DNA of 64,000 bases from Ureibacillus xyleni (GCF_900217795.1 NZ_OBMQ01000005.1:62001-126000); one strand, 5' to 3'. Counted from the first letter of the stretch, positions 1 through 9,657 are shown. Notes: generated by a model from the sequence alone, not told the origin. Numbers and translations: made by a program.

Positions 1-429
1 AAAAGAAAACTGAATACTTATAGCTCATTAGAAGAGTTTATATCAAGTGAAAGGGCCATTTTCGATAAACACGGAATTTGGAACTCTCATGTGCACCAAT
101 TTTTATCTAGTTGTGCAGAACGATTAATAGACGGCTCCTATGTTAGTCACTATAAAAATGAAGTAAGAATTGAATATATTCAAAAATACTGGGAAGTAAA
201 ATTCGAGGAATATTACAAAAAGGTTGTGTGCCCCGTTCTCTTTATGGTAAGTGAAGAAGAGTCGAATAATGAGAAAATAAGAAATAGTTTAACCTACTTT
301 AGGAGCTTAATTCCTTTATCAGAGATTAATCAAACTAAGGGATCAATACACGCTTATGTTTGGATGCAGAAGCCTGATGATGCTGGTAATGTAGCTTTTA
401 AATTTATACAAAAATACTATTCAATCTAG
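1..429 (+). CDS. Alpha/beta hydrolase-like protein, C-terminal part (5' end outside window)
   Basis: The reading frame is open from the first base of the window to a TAG stop, giving about 142 residues of a longer protein. A GTG at 91 lies inside this frame but has no convincing ribosome-binding site, so the gene should start upstream of the window. The segment CPVLFMVSEEES followed some 35 residues later by a His in KGSIHAYVW resembles the last beta strand and catalytic-histidine loop of alpha/beta hydrolases. The nucleophile region is not visible, so substrate and even activity are unknown. The family assignment rests on a weak pattern. Confidence 0.55.
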   Translation, partial: KRKLNTYSSLEEFISSERAIFDKHGIWNSHVHQFLSSCAERLIDGSYVSHYKNEVRIEYIQKYWEVKFEEYYKKVVCPVLFMVSEEESNNEKIRNSLTYFRSLIPLSEINQTKGSIHAYVWMQKPDDAGNVAFKFIQKYYSI

Positions 430-517
430 TTAGTAGATAAGTAGAAACAAATATACATTCCACTTAGGATAGTTGAAGTAAGCACAATAGTACTGCTTTA
501 ATCAGAACACCGTTGCA

Positions 518-549
518 TAAAAAATACCACAGTATCAATTACTGTGGTA
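518..549 (-). terminator. Intrinsic terminator of the MORN-repeat gene
   Basis: A 9-bp perfect stem (TACCACAGT / ACTGTGGTA) with a 7-nt loop is followed on the minus strand by a run of T. It lies 50 bp past the stop of the gene at 600-1610. Confidence 0.7.
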
Positions 550-599
550 AAATCCTAATTTAATAATTTCATGCACTTATTACAAAGGCTTAAAAAAAT

Positions 600-1610
600 C
601 TAGAGCGGTCGTGCATTCATCGATGTGGAACCACTCCACAAAAGTATTTCGCCAAACCGATGAGGTGACTCTCCTACTTTCCAATTATAGCCCAGTTCCC
701 CTTTTAATAGTTCGATCGGGTAATCCTTATCTTTCGTTTGGCGCCACTTGCCCTTAATTACTTTACCTTCAATTAAACTATTCCATACATAAGTGCCATC
801 ACTCTGGATGATTAGTCCACCATTCAAGGCGCCAATGCTTGTCGTAGTAATATAATAATCCTTCGTTTCTAAAGTTGCGGTTGAGCTTGGGGCATACACT
901 TGATACGTATTGAACAAGTGAGAAACATCTCCTGGATTAATGGTGAATTTAATCTTCCCCTTTTGCCCCTCTCCTGGGATGGTCCATGTCCCACTTAAGT
1001 GATTCACATCTGTCATTTTCACGGTGATTGTATTTGCAGGAAGTTCGGTCACTCTACCATTCTTATCTGTTCTACTAACTTGGGAGAATACAAGCTTATC
1101 ACCTTGCACTTTTCCCTTAATGGTATCAACAAAACCATATACCACTTCATCCCATGTTATTGTTCCTTCAAACGTGCCTGCGTTTTCATTATAGTTATTA
1201 AAAGCAATAAAAAAGTAATCTCCATACGCATGTCCGTCTTGAAGAGATGCGCCGTAATTTGATTTGCCTGATTTTAAGATAGTCTTAATATCATATTTAA
1301 CAAGCGTTCCTTTCAAAAATTTCCCCTTCACACTTTTTCCGTTTGCTAATAGCAATGTCCCACTGCCTTCGAATTTCCCATTCTTGAAATCCCCGGTATA
1401 TTTTTTATAAACAGAACCCTTTGGAAAAGTAAGTGTTCCTTTTCCATTTGGAATTCCCTTTATAAGCTGGCCAACATACAAGGCTCCACTTTTGTATTCC
1501 ACAGTATCCTTATTAGATGCTGCTTCTACTTTCGTTGAGTTAACGGACCAGTACACTGCCGTTGAAAGCAACAAACCCAAAATAAGTAAGATGTTAACAA
1601 TGCGTTTCAC
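600..1610 (-). CDS. Exported MORN-repeat protein
   Basis: The protein has 336 residues. The chosen start is a GTG at 1610, preceded by AGAGGG at good spacing; an ATG 16 codons upstream lacks a site. Residues 1-30 form a signal peptide or N-terminal membrane anchor (MKRIVNILLILGLLL). Residues of about 40-105 carry MORN-type repeats (YVGQLIKGIPNGKGTLTF, YTGDFKNGKFEGSGTLLL), which elsewhere act as beta-hairpin scaffolds at membranes or on the cell surface. The C-terminal 200 residues look beta-rich and are not recognised. The gene is monocistronic. A role as cell-wall or membrane-associated scaffold is inference only. Confidence 0.8.
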   Translation of the reverse strand: MKRIVNILLILGLLLSTAVYWSVNSTKVEAASNKDTVEYKSGALYVGQLIKGIPNGKGTLTFPKGSVYKKYTGDFKNGKFEGSGTLLLANGKSVKGKFLKGTLVKYDIKTILKSGKSNYGASLQDGHAYGDYFFIAFNNYNENAGTFEGTITWDEVVYGFVDTIKGKVQGDKLVFSQVSRTDKNGRVTELPANTITVKMTDVNHLSGTWTIPGEGQKGKIKFTINPGDVSHLFNTYQVYAPSSTATLETKDYYITTTSIGALNGGLIIQSDGTYVWNSLIEGKVIKGKWRQTKDKDYPIELLKGELGYNWKVGESPHRFGEILLWSGSTSMNARPL

Positions 1611-1981
1611 TTCAATCACCCTCTCAGATATATTAACCTTACTTTTATAACGCAGCATGTCCTACTAAATTACATTCAGGTAGGATAAGGGAAAATTACA
1701 CACCAATTCTCTCTTTATTTTGGTAATAAATTCCTTTAAAACAACTATATGTATAGTTAACTGAAAATTCAATCAGATAAAGTGGCATTTCTGTGAATCA
1801 TTCTTATATGGGCTACACATTTTGAACTAATAGACTTTTAGAGAAGAAGTTATTTGAATCAATAACAATAGCGAATATTACGAAACTCTTTATCAAAACC
1901 ATATTTAGTGCGTATAAAGAAAATATGTAATCAATAAAAAGCCACTAAGCTTATACTCAGCGGCTCATATTATTTTTAAGA
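1611..1981. other. Intergenic region without a recognised gene
   Basis: This AT-rich stretch must hold the promoter of the minus-strand MORN gene on its left and holds the subtilase terminator on its right (1935-1965). No open frame with a credible ribosome-binding site was seen on either strand. Confidence 0.6.
1935..1965 (-). terminator. Intrinsic terminator of the subtilase gene
   Basis: The minus strand reads a GAGCCGCTGAG / CTTAGTGGCT stem with a 6-nt loop followed by TTTTT, just past the stop at 1982. Confidence 0.75.
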
Positions 1982-3436
1982 TTAATTATTTGATAAGAAG
2001 TTATAAATGTTTGCTTCGCCAGCCCCGTATAGTGGATCATGCCCGACTTTGCCAAAATCAATGGAACTTTGTCTGATAGCTGCTGCCACTTGGGCTGGAG
2101 TATACTCAGGGTGTACAGCTTTGATGACTCCAGCAATTCCAGCAACTTTCGGAGCCGCCATGGAAGTTCCATGTAAATAGGAATAGCCATGCCATTGTCC
2201 GTCACTGAACTGTGTAGTTGCATTCCCACCTGCTACTGGATAAGTAGGGTAGGTAGATAAAGTTCGATAAGTATAATCACGTTTATCTAAATAGTTTCCA
2301 GTTGGATCTTGACGATATAAACTATCATATAATGGACCATTATCCCCACCTGGAGCAGCTACATCTATACTATTTCCATAATTTGAGTAGAAGGCAATGC
2401 TATTATTGGACCATTCATTTGAAGAAGATACGGTAATCACCCCTGGAATTTGGGCTGGAACAACACGAGATGGACCTTTAATGTCTATGCCGTAAGTATC
2501 CTTCCAGTAGGCTTGCATATCATGTAAATCACCTAAGTTTTTCGAGTCATTTCCAGCAGATACTACAACAGTTACACCTTTTTGGATTGCATACTGAATA
2601 GAACGTTGATATGCAACCATTGAAGCAGAATCACCTTTCTCATCTAAGTTGTGGGCCATCCAACGCCAACCCCCAATTGACATATTAATGACTTCTACTC
2701 CATCATTTGCTGCAGTTACAATTGCATCGGTAATCCATGATTGTTGTGCTCCACCAGTAGCTCCAAAAACTCGGTATGCTCTGACCGTTAAATCCGGACC
2801 TACACCTTTCACCTTTCCATTAGCTGCAATAGATCCTGCGACATGTGTACCATGGCCATTTTGATCCCAAGCATCTGTTGTGCCAGGTACAAAAGTTTTT
2901 GATCCCGCTAAATCAACATTTTCCTTTAAATCCGGATGACTAAAATCAATTCCTGTATCAATCACAGCTACAACCGTATCATGATTACCTTTATTTAGCT
3001 TATATGAATCTCCTTCATGTGTTATACGTTGCATGTCCCATTGTTTGTCCCAATAGCTTTCAGCGTCTGAATCTAATGTAACTTTCTGACCATCTGGGGT
3101 ACCAGGAGTAAAATTCATAGCATCATCAGGATCGGGTTCTAAGTATGCTTCGAGCTCTCTTCCAGCTGATTGAATGTTTTTATCTTCCTTCACTTTTGAA
3201 AGGAAGGATGGATCTTCTGACGCTACTTCAATAACTCCAATTTCAGGTATAACTCTTTCAACAGTTCCTCCTGCATTAGAGATTGTTTCTGAGTAATTAT
3301 CAGGTACCTTTCCTTTATACGCTACTACATAGTGCTCCGTTTTAGGTGCTGCCTTTGTTATTTTTGTTGGGAATCCAACAAATAAAGAGAATGATAGAGC
3401 CGAACAAATAGATAGAATTGCTAGTTTTTTCTTCAT
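1982..3436 (-). CDS. Secreted subtilisin-like serine protease (S8 family)
   Basis: The start ATG at 3436 follows AAAGGAGAGAG; it gives a 484-residue preproprotein. Residues 1-29 are a signal peptide, and residues about 35-97 match the I9 inhibitor propeptide that chaperones folding and is then cleaved. The S8 catalytic domain shows the full triad: Asp160 in AVIDTGIDFSHPDL, His195 in NGHGTHVAG and Ser425 in GTSMAAPKVAG, with the oxyanion-hole Asn296 in VSAGND. The chain ends soon after the catalytic domain, so there is no P or SLH extension. An extracellular broad-specificity protease is expected. It is transcribed alone and has its own terminator. Confidence 0.95.
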   Translation of the reverse strand: MKKKLAILSICSALSFSLFVGFPTKITKAAPKTEHYVVAYKGKVPDNYSETISNAGGTVERVIPEIGVIEVASEDPSFLSKVKEDKNIQSAGRELEAYLEPDPDDAMNFTPGTPDGQKVTLDSDAESYWDKQWDMQRITHEGDSYKLNKGNHDTVVAVIDTGIDFSHPDLKENVDLAGSKTFVPGTTDAWDQNGHGTHVAGSIAANGKVKGVGPDLTVRAYRVFGATGGAQQSWITDAIVTAANDGVEVINMSIGGWRWMAHNLDEKGDSASMVAYQRSIQYAIQKGVTVVVSAGNDSKNLGDLHDMQAYWKDTYGIDIKGPSRVVPAQIPGVITVSSSNEWSNNSIAFYSNYGNSIDVAAPGGDNGPLYDSLYRQDPTGNYLDKRDYTYRTLSTYPTYPVAGGNATTQFSDGQWHGYSYLHGTSMAAPKVAGIAGVIKAVHPEYTPAQVAAAIRQSSIDFGKVGHDPLYGAGEANIYNFLSNN

Positions 3437-3826
3437 GTAATCTCTCTCCTTTGATGAAATAAAAAATATAAACACTATATTAATACTCTATTCATCTTAT
3501 GGAAGGATTATATTAAATCCCCTAAAAAACGAGAGGAAATGCCTAACTTCTAGTTATCATCCTTCAATTTAATAGTTAATATGGTAGTTCTACAAATTAC
3601 TGCTATAAGACTATGGATAGTTTTAGAAAAGCCACATTTATATTCATTGATTCATCGACAATCTATCGTTTTGAAGAATCTAATATTATTTGAGAGGTAC
3701 TATACATGGGCTAAAATGCTACAAGACATCACTTCCTCCCTTTTAAACAACCTATACACCTAGTAAAATTTGTAAAATGTAGTCCGATATTATAATAAGG
3801 ATTTACTAGGGATTGGGGGATGTAGA
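3437..3826. other. Divergent intergenic region between subtilase and unknown gene
   Basis: The region separates two divergent genes and should hold both promoters. Near its right end TTGTAA (3770-3775) and TATAAT (3791-3796) are spaced by only 15 bp, a poor fit to a sigma-A promoter. No convincing coding sequence was seen; a 60-codon open frame at 3581-3763 has no ribosome-binding site. Confidence 0.45.
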
Positions 3827-5170
3827 ATGTTTATAAAGCAAAATACCTTGCTGAATTATGAAGGTTATAAAATTAATATGAGTAAATTAATTCATAGACA
3901 ACACCAAAAAGAGAAATTAGAACCTAGTAATATAACGGAAGAAGAACTGCTTAATAGGAGAGCGAAAAACCACTTTCAACAGATGAAGGATGTAGCTTTA
4001 AATCCGGAAAGTATCGAAAATGATTTATTGATGTCTTTCCAATCGGAAGGATTAACATTTATGAAGCCTGAGATGAATGTGGGTCCACAATTGATGTTAA
4101 ATGAAACGGAATTTCATAAACCGGAAATAACCGATGTACAATTTATACAAAATTTTGTGGTGAAAGAAGCATTTTACCGTGATCAAATTAAGAATAATTT
4201 TTCTGGTGAAGATTTAAAAGAACGTTTAGCTCAGTTTGAACAATCGGTTACTCGTGCAAAGGAAAAGCTTGTTGGTCTATATTCTGAGTCAATTGGTCGT
4301 TTTTTTAATAATGAAGAAAGCTGGATTTACAATGATAACCCCATTTTTCAGGAAGTAAGTCAAGAAAAGGGAGAAAAATTATTCAATGTAGAAAGTTTTA
4401 AACAACATGTTATAACTATAATGGAAAAACAAGGTGAACAATTAAAAAAGATCAAAGATGCAAATAAAGACTTATGGCAAACGATGATTGAAACAGGGGG
4501 AAGATCTTTACATCTATTTCAAAATGAATTAAAGAGTACCACTGACCAAACCATGGCGACAAATTTTTCTTTGGAAGAAATGAGTTATACAGATATGAAG
4601 GAACTTGGAACCTTTATCGATGCAATAGGAAAGGGAATCTCGACGAATTCAGAAATCTTTCTCGGTGCTTATCTTGGTCAAATGCAAGGGAAAACATCGT
4701 TATTTTTAAATAACTCTTCTTTGTCTGAGAATATGAAGAAAAAGCTACAGGAAACTGTACAAAGTAAAATCGGTACAAAAATAAAATGGACAAAGCTTTC
4801 ACCGGAAATAAATGCACAATTATCTGCAAACAGGGGAAACAAAAGTGATTGGGTAGATGATTTTCGTGCTATTATTGAACGAATTGATGTTGAAAAAATC
4901 CTCTCACAAAAAAATGAGGCTTTAGAAGATACTTTTCAAAAGTTCCAACAACTAGCTTTAAATCCAGCTGAGCAATTTCGTTTCAACTATATGAATGCAT
5001 TGAATTCATTAAAACAAACGCTTGGTTCAGATCGGTTTGCTATAGGATCCATTGATATCCTAACTCAAGATTGGAACACATTTACGAACGCCTTATCTAT
5101 CGAACCATCAATTAAACAACAATATTTAATACCTTCTAAGGACTTTAGTATTTTAGATGAAAGAGTCTAG
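3827..5170 (+). CDS. Uncharacterised helical cytoplasmic protein
   Basis: I do not recognise this 447-residue protein. The start ATG follows TTGGGGGATG at workable spacing. It has no signal peptide and no membrane segment. The composition is rich in Glu, Lys, Gln and Asn, and long amphipathic stretches (about residues 100-155 and 185-215) suggest a mostly helical fold with possible coiled coil. No catalytic motif is visible. It is transcribed alone, opposite the subtilase, and ends at a clear terminator. Function unknown. Confidence 0.75.
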   Translation: MFIKQNTLLNYEGYKINMSKLIHRQHQKEKLEPSNITEEELLNRRAKNHFQQMKDVALNPESIENDLLMSFQSEGLTFMKPEMNVGPQLMLNETEFHKPEITDVQFIQNFVVKEAFYRDQIKNNFSGEDLKERLAQFEQSVTRAKEKLVGLYSESIGRFFNNEESWIYNDNPIFQEVSQEKGEKLFNVESFKQHVITIMEKQGEQLKKIKDANKDLWQTMIETGGRSLHLFQNELKSTTDQTMATNFSLEEMSYTDMKELGTFIDAIGKGISTNSEIFLGAYLGQMQGKTSLFLNNSSLSENMKKKLQETVQSKIGTKIKWTKLSPEINAQLSANRGNKSDWVDDFRAIIERIDVEKILSQKNEALEDTFQKFQQLALNPAEQFRFNYMNALNSLKQTLGSDRFAIGSIDILTQDWNTFTNALSIEPSIKQQYLIPSKDFSILDERV

Positions 5171-5180
5171 TATAGAAAAT

Positions 5181-5209
5181 AGCATCTTCTAATTTGAAGA
5201 TGCTGTTTT
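5181..5209 (+). terminator. Intrinsic terminator of the unknown helical protein gene
   Basis: A 9-bp perfect stem AGCATCTTC / GAAGATGCT with a 6-nt loop is followed by GTTTT, ten bases after the stop codon. Confidence 0.75.
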
Positions 5210-5216
5210 GCTGGTA

Positions 5217-5389
5217 TTAGTATTCATTTTTAATTACAAAGAATGAGCCTCGAATTGTTCCGGCTAGTTTAGACTTCTTCCTAGCAAATTTAAATTTCTC
5301 TTCTAACTCATTTGGAACTTCCATACCCTCAGAAAGCTTAAAACCAACTGATTAAACTTAAATATTTCTCTCGAAGGAATCACATCCAT
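5217..5389 (-). pseudogene. Possible frameshifted remnant of a small gene
   Basis: On the minus strand an ATG at 5389 opens a frame (MDVIPSREIFKFNQLV) that soon continues only as unlikely sequence. A second frame from about 5351 to the stop at 5217 reads a protein-like tail (FKLSEGMEVPNELEEKF, then KSKLAGTIRGSFFVIKNEY). One missing or extra base near 5345 would join them into a single protein of roughly 57 residues. No family is recognised. It may be a decayed gene, or two chance frames. Confidence 0.3.
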
Positions 5390-5564
5390 TTCCTCTCTCT
5401 AATAACGGTAAATAAGAAGAATGAACTAAAAGAATACCCGAATGGACTAAATTCAACAGTAGTGTTAGTTAGGAACTTATATCCGTTTTTTACCAATTCG
5501 ACCAATTGTCTTCTCGATAATGCTATGATTATCTCTATTATCATAGTGTAAAAGGAGAAAAAGA

Positions 5565-6791
5565 ATGGGAATGAACAAATTAGCGTTATTTGGAACGATT
5601 TTGACGGCTCTTTTATTAGGAGCATGTGGAAGTGACACAGATGTTAAAGAAGAAGTGGTAAAACCGGTTACAGCTGAGGACCAAAAAGAAGACGCGATTG
5701 AAACAGAAAAGGAATCAAATAGCAATGACGATGGAGCAATCTTAAATCCATTTATCGCAAAAGATTTAAATGCAGATGTGGAAGTTGTTTATACAAATAA
5801 AAACCCCGAATTGAAACATGAGTTTAGTAAAGATGTAACCATTCAGATTGACGAATATCAAATTGTCCATGTGTCTAACATGAACGAATCGAGTAAGACG
5901 AATTTTGATGGAGAAGATGAAGGTTACGTTCTAACATATAAAATGACATTGGTTAATAATTCTGAAGAAGATGTGTATTATGCTGGTGGAGTTTCTTTAT
6001 TGTCAGATGATGGGGTAGATTATATCATTCCGAGACAGCATCTTGTTGATCGTGATCAATGGCTTAAAGATGATAGTTCAGAAAATTTTTCTCAATATTC
6101 AAAAGGGCAAACCTTCACTGGAATGAACGCTCATTCCATGACAAAAGCACAATTTGAGAAACTAAGCTCACCAACATTGAAAATTGATGCGCTATTCTTA
6201 AATGATGATGTCTCGCAAAAATTAGGGGAAGATGTTATTTTCAAAATTCCATTTAATGAAGAGGGTGTTGAAAAAGCCGCATTTTCATCACAGCTTTACC
6301 AAGATAAAATGACAACTGATAATATTGCGGAAAAAGAGTTAATTTTCGATAAAGCTGATATTAATGAAACAAAAGAAATCGATGGAGTTAAAGTTACGTT
6401 AAATGGTGTTCAATATGCTAACATAACACCAACTGAGGCATATAAAGATAGTTTTTCCGACTTTGGTGAAAGTGGAGTTGTGGCGTTGACGGCGAAGATT
6501 ACTGTTGAAAATGGAAGCGATACGCCGTTTGATAAGTTTTTTGTTGATAGAAAATTGATCATTGACGAAAATCGCGGAACAATGTTTAATCAGGGCATGC
6601 TAGAGCCAAGTTACAGAGGTATCTTCAATCCTGGTGAGAAAGCAGAATTCTTGACAGTTTTCTTATTCAGGAAGGATGAATTTGATATCTTTAAAAAGTT
6701 TGAACTTGTAGTCGGCCCTTTAAAAGATAGCGAAGCAAACCCACTATTTAAAGAGAAGACGATTACATTTGTTTTGCCTATGAAAAAGTAA
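5565..6791 (+). CDS. Lipoprotein with two similar immunoglobulin-like halves (DUF5068/DUF4352-like)
   Basis: The start at 5565 follows AAAGGAGAAAAAGA. Residues 1-20 are a type II signal peptide ending in the lipobox LLGAC, so Cys21 is predicted to be lipidated and the protein attached to the outer face of the membrane. An acidic linker follows. Two segments (about residues 75-215 and 255-408) are beta-rich and contain phrases such as YVLTYKMTLVNNSEEDVYY and ALTAKITVENGSDTPFDKF, the pattern of extracellular DUF4352/DUF5068-type lipoproteins. The family name is from memory of that pattern. Role unknown; single-gene unit. Confidence 0.85.
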   Translation: MGMNKLALFGTILTALLLGACGSDTDVKEEVVKPVTAEDQKEDAIETEKESNSNDDGAILNPFIAKDLNADVEVVYTNKNPELKHEFSKDVTIQIDEYQIVHVSNMNESSKTNFDGEDEGYVLTYKMTLVNNSEEDVYYAGGVSLLSDDGVDYIIPRQHLVDRDQWLKDDSSENFSQYSKGQTFTGMNAHSMTKAQFEKLSSPTLKIDALFLNDDVSQKLGEDVIFKIPFNEEGVEKAAFSSQLYQDKMTTDNIAEKELIFDKADINETKEIDGVKVTLNGVQYANITPTEAYKDSFSDFGESGVVALTAKITVENGSDTPFDKFFVDRKLIIDENRGTMFNQGMLEPSYRGIFNPGEKAEFLTVFLFRKDEFDIFKKFELVVGPLKDSEANPLFKEKTITFVLPMKK

Positions 6792-6804
6792 TTATTAAAT
6801 ATAA

Positions 6805-6840
6805 CAACCTTCCAGAATTTGTCTGGAAGGTTGTTTTTTT
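6805..6840. terminator. Bidirectional intrinsic terminator between convergent genes
   Basis: AACCTTCCAG / CTGGAAGGTT forms a perfect 10-bp stem followed by TTTTTTT on the plus strand. It lies between the lipoprotein gene and the convergent nupC-type gene. Confidence 0.85.
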
Positions 6841-6848
6841 GTGCGTCA

Positions 6849-8030
6849 TTACAAAATAAAGCTAACAATAATACTTGAAAGGATGCTTACAAGTGTGGCC
6901 CCATATAACAGTTTCAATCCAAAACGTGCAACGGCATTTCCCTGCTTTTCATTCAGACCTTTAACTGCCCCTACAATAATTCCGATAGATGAGAAATTAG
7001 CGAAAGATACGAGAAATACAGAGAGAATTCCCGTTGTTCGTTCACTAAAGTTATAATTGCCTTCTGACAAATCTAACATCGCTACAAATTCATTCGTTAA
7101 TAGCTTAGTCGCCATTATCGCCCCTGCATTAACTGCTTCTGAGAAAGGAACTCCCATAATAAAGGCAATTGGTGCAAATAGATAACCTAATATTGTCTGG
7201 AAGGAAATGTTAAATATTAGTTCAAACACTTGATTGAACCCAGCCATTAAAGCTATGAACCCAATCAACATTGCCCCGACGATTATTGCAACCTTAAAGC
7301 CATCCAAAATATATTCACCAAGCATTTCAAAAAAGGATTGCCTTTTCTGCTCATGTATTTCTAATATATCTTCCCTAGGGTTGATCTCGTACGGATTAAT
7401 AATAGTCGCAATGATAAATCCCCCAAACAAATTTAAAACTAAGGCTGTGACAATATATTTTGGTTCTAACATTGTCATATAAGCTCCGACAATGGACATT
7501 GACACTGTCGACATCGCAGAAGCACATAAAGTATACAAACGCTGATTCGAAAGATGGCCAAGCTGTTTTTTTAAAGTGATGAAAACCTCGGATTGTCCGA
7601 CCATCAATGAGGCAACTGCATTATAGGATTCGAGTTTCCCCATTCCATTCACCTTACTTAAAAGCATTCCAATCCCCTTCATAAGGAAAGGCAAAATTTT
7701 AAGATACTGGAGAATACCAATTAATGCAGAAATAAAAACAATTGGAAGCAATACATTTAAAAAGAATGGAGACTCTCCCTCGTTTGCAATCCCGCCAAAC
7801 ACAAAAGAAATTCCCTCGTTTGCAAATTTAAGTAACCCGTTAAACACAGCAGCTATCCCTTTGATAATAATTAGTCCAAATTCTGTGTTTAACAATAACA
7901 ATGATAAAAGAACTTGAATAACAAGCATACTAATTATTGGTCTGAATTTTATTTCTTTTCGATTAGAACTTGCCAACCAAGCCAAAAACAATACAATTAA
8001 AATACCTAAAATAGAGATAGCGTATTGCAT
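6849..8030 (-). CDS. NupC-family concentrative nucleoside transporter
   Basis: The start ATG at 8030 follows AGGAGGTTACAT; a frame extension to 8063 has no such site. The 393-residue product is hydrophobic throughout with about nine to ten membrane segments, as in bacterial CNT (NupC) carriers, which import nucleosides with H+ or Na+. Diagnostic stretches are [15 protein letters not shown], the gate region with [18 protein letters not shown], and [19 protein letters not shown] near the C terminus. Length is typical. No nucleoside-catabolic genes adjoin it, so substrate preference cannot be read from context. Confidence 0.93.
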   Translation of the reverse strand: MQYAISILGILIVLFLAWLASSNRKEIKFRPIISMLVIQVLLSLLLLNTEFGLIIIKGIAAVFNGLLKFANEGISFVFGGIANEGESPFFLNVLLPIVFISALIGILQYLKILPFLMKGIGMLLSKVNGMGKLESYNAVASLMVGQSEVFITLKKQLGHLSNQRLYTLCASAMSTVSMSIVGAYMTMLEPKYIVTALVLNLFGGFIIATIINPYEINPREDILEIHEQKRQSFFEMLGEYILDGFKVAIIVGAMLIGFIALMAGFNQVFELIFNISFQTILGYLFAPIAFIMGVPFSEAVNAGAIMATKLLTNEFVAMLDLSEGNYNFSERTTGILSVFLVSFANFSSIGIIVGAVKGLNEKQGNAVARFGLKLLYGATLVSILSSIIVSFIL

Positions 8031-8261
8031 ATGTAACCTCCTGATGATAAATAACGCTAGCAATAAAATTGTTTGAGTATAAGCGACTTATCTGTCTTAT
8101 AAATACAATAGATATTTTAACCATGTTATATAAAAAAGAACCGGAGATCGTTTATTTAAATAAATATATCTACTAAAGAAGAGGTGTTAGAGGCAATTCT
8201 TACATTAAGCAGTATGGTTGGCTTTAATCGCATTGGTGAATAGTAAAACGCTTTATAAAAA

Positions 8262-8302
8262 AATCTCAAAGACACTGTTTTTAGCAGTATCTCTGAGATT
8301 GG
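8262..8302 (-). terminator. Intrinsic terminator overlapping the end of the HAD phosphatase gene
   Basis: AATCTCAGAGATACTG / CAGTGTCTTTGAGATT forms a near-perfect 16-bp stem on the minus strand followed by TTTTTTT. The stem begins inside the last codons of the gene at 8281-9015, so coding and termination signals overlap. Confidence 0.85.
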
Positions 8303-9015
8303 TTTTTCAATTTAATAATTGTTTTGGCTACTTCTTCTTTCGTAATCTTCAAAGATGCATATTTCCGTACATCATTATTGCCCACACATACACTAAAGTG
8401 AGCCTTTTCAAATAAACATTGATCGTTACTGTCATTACCAAAAGCAATGAAGTCCCTTATGTGCAGTTTTTCAAGTCCATATACTTTATTAATACCTAAT
8501 GGACTTATGTCAATTGCATCTTCGCTTTTATAGGGTGTAATACTTACTGGTAATCTACTAAGCTTATCAATGATTGCTAGAGAAGGTTTAAATAAAACTA
8601 ATTTACATACCTTTTGTAGCTCTAAAAGTGAGTAATTTTTTGCAGAGCTATGGTTAATATTTTGATATATTGGATGGGTTGTATTTCCGGTAAATGCGTA
8701 ATCCCACTCACCATCTGCTAAATAGGTAAGCTGGTATTGTTGAATAATTGCATATAAATGTTGTAATAGATCAGATGTGAAAAAATTAGCTGTAATCTTT
8801 TCATTTTGTGAAATAAAGCAACCGTTCCCACCAACTAATTTCCCTTTTTTGAATTGCTGCGGTAATACGGGTATTAAATCACGAATTGGTCGGGCTGAAG
8901 CAAAAATAACTTCATGGCCATCCGCATTAAGTTCTATTAGCGCATCAATAATTGTTTCATGAATTGTTTTACCATCAAAGCATAGTGTCCCGTCAATATC
9001 GAATACAAAGTTCAT
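8281..9015 (-). CDS. HAD-superfamily (Cof-type) phosphatase
   Basis: The start ATG at 9015 follows GGGAGGCGAGGAA, giving 244 residues. HAD motif I is DIDGTL near residue 6 (nucleophile and acid/base aspartates), motif II is the Ser in FASARP, and motif IV is GNDSNDQ. A C2-type cap lies between motifs II and IV, as in Cof/sucrose-phosphatase-like enzymes that hydrolyse small cytosolic phosphate esters. The family lysine of motif III probably lies in the stretch just before FIAFGND. The substrate is not predictable. It stands alone. Confidence 0.9.
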   Translation of the reverse strand: MNFVFDIDGTLCFDGKTIHETIIDALIELNADGHEVIFASARPIRDLIPVLPQQFKKGKLVGGNGCFISQNEKITANFFTSDLLQHLYAIIQQYQLTYLADGEWDYAFTGNTTHPIYQNINHSSAKNYSLLELQKVCKLVLFKPSLAIIDKLSRLPVSITPYKSEDAIDISPLGINKVYGLEKLHIRDFIAFGNDSNDQCLFEKAHFSVCVGNNDVRKYASLKITKEEVAKTIIKLKNQSQRYC

Positions 9016-9085
9016 TTCCTCGCCTCCCAAAGTAAGTATAATGAGATTGAAGTGCTGTTTGTTGAAAGGACAGGTGTCTCCAGTT

Positions 9086-9229
9086 ATGGATTTAGAGAAA
9101 TTTTACAATCTATATAACTATAAATTCCCACATGAAGTAGAAGGGCAACTATTATTGAAAACGTATCAAACGAATGAAACAATGGAGTACTATCTAAAAG
9201 AAATGGTGCTCCATTATTTTCATATTTAA
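9086..9229 (+). CDS. Possible small protein of 47 residues
   Basis: An ATG at 9086 opens a 47-codon frame beginning MDLEKFYNLYNYKFP, with a weak AGGTG 10 bases upstream. It overlaps the 3' end of the convergent MarR gene by 4 bp. Composition is plausible for a real small soluble protein, but no family is recognised and the ribosome-binding site is poor. It may not be expressed. Confidence 0.3.
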   Translation: MDLEKFYNLYNYKFPHEVEGQLLLKTYQTNETMEYYLKEMVLHYFHI

Positions 9230-9657
9230 GAATAAAATAACTTGTTCTGTAAAATATCCATTGCACGTTCAAGTTCCTCTAAATCCTCATTCGTCATATT
9301 TTGAATACGTTCGAGAAAGCGAGAATTTATTGACTTAAACGCTTTATCCATTAATACTTCCCCTTCAGAAGATAAACGAATAGATTGTTTCCGTTTATCT
9401 TTACTATCACTAAATTTTTCAATTAAATTCTTTTCACTTAACTTGCTTAGTTCACGACTAGTGTTTGGCATAGACATTTGCATACAATCATTAATTTCAC
9501 TAGGTGTTACAGGTTGACTAACTGCAATATTCTCTAAAATTTTATATTGAACTTGGGTAATAGATTCAGGTTTTACATCTTTCGTTAGTTCATAGGTTAC
9601 ACGATGTACAGATGCCGAAAATGACACAAGTTTATTAAATAACATATCTTTGTCCAT
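9226..9657 (-). CDS. MarR-family transcriptional regulator
   Basis: The ATG at 9657 follows AAGAGGTGAGAGAA. The 143-residue protein is of MarR length, with a winged-helix core around residues 35-100: VTPSEINDCMQMSMPNTSRELSKLSEK is the helix-turn-helix, and DSKDKRKQSIRLSSEGEVL is the beta wing. Such proteins are dimers that repress nearby genes and let go on binding phenolics or quinones, or on thiol oxidation; Cys in NDCMQM could serve. It faces a flavodoxin-fold oxidoreductase across a 118-bp spacer with two palindromes, so it most likely represses that gene and itself. Confidence 0.92.
   Translation of the reverse strand: MDKDMLFNKLVSFSASVHRVTYELTKDVKPESITQVQYKILENIAVSQPVTPSEINDCMQMSMPNTSRELSKLSEKNLIEKFSDSKDKRKQSIRLSSEGEVLMDKAFKSINSRFLERIQNMTNEDLEELERAMDILQNKLFYS

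Noticed and set aside
3581-3763. 60-codon plus-strand frame in the subtilase promoter region
   Set aside because: No ribosome-binding site, unusual composition, and it would occupy the divergent promoter region.
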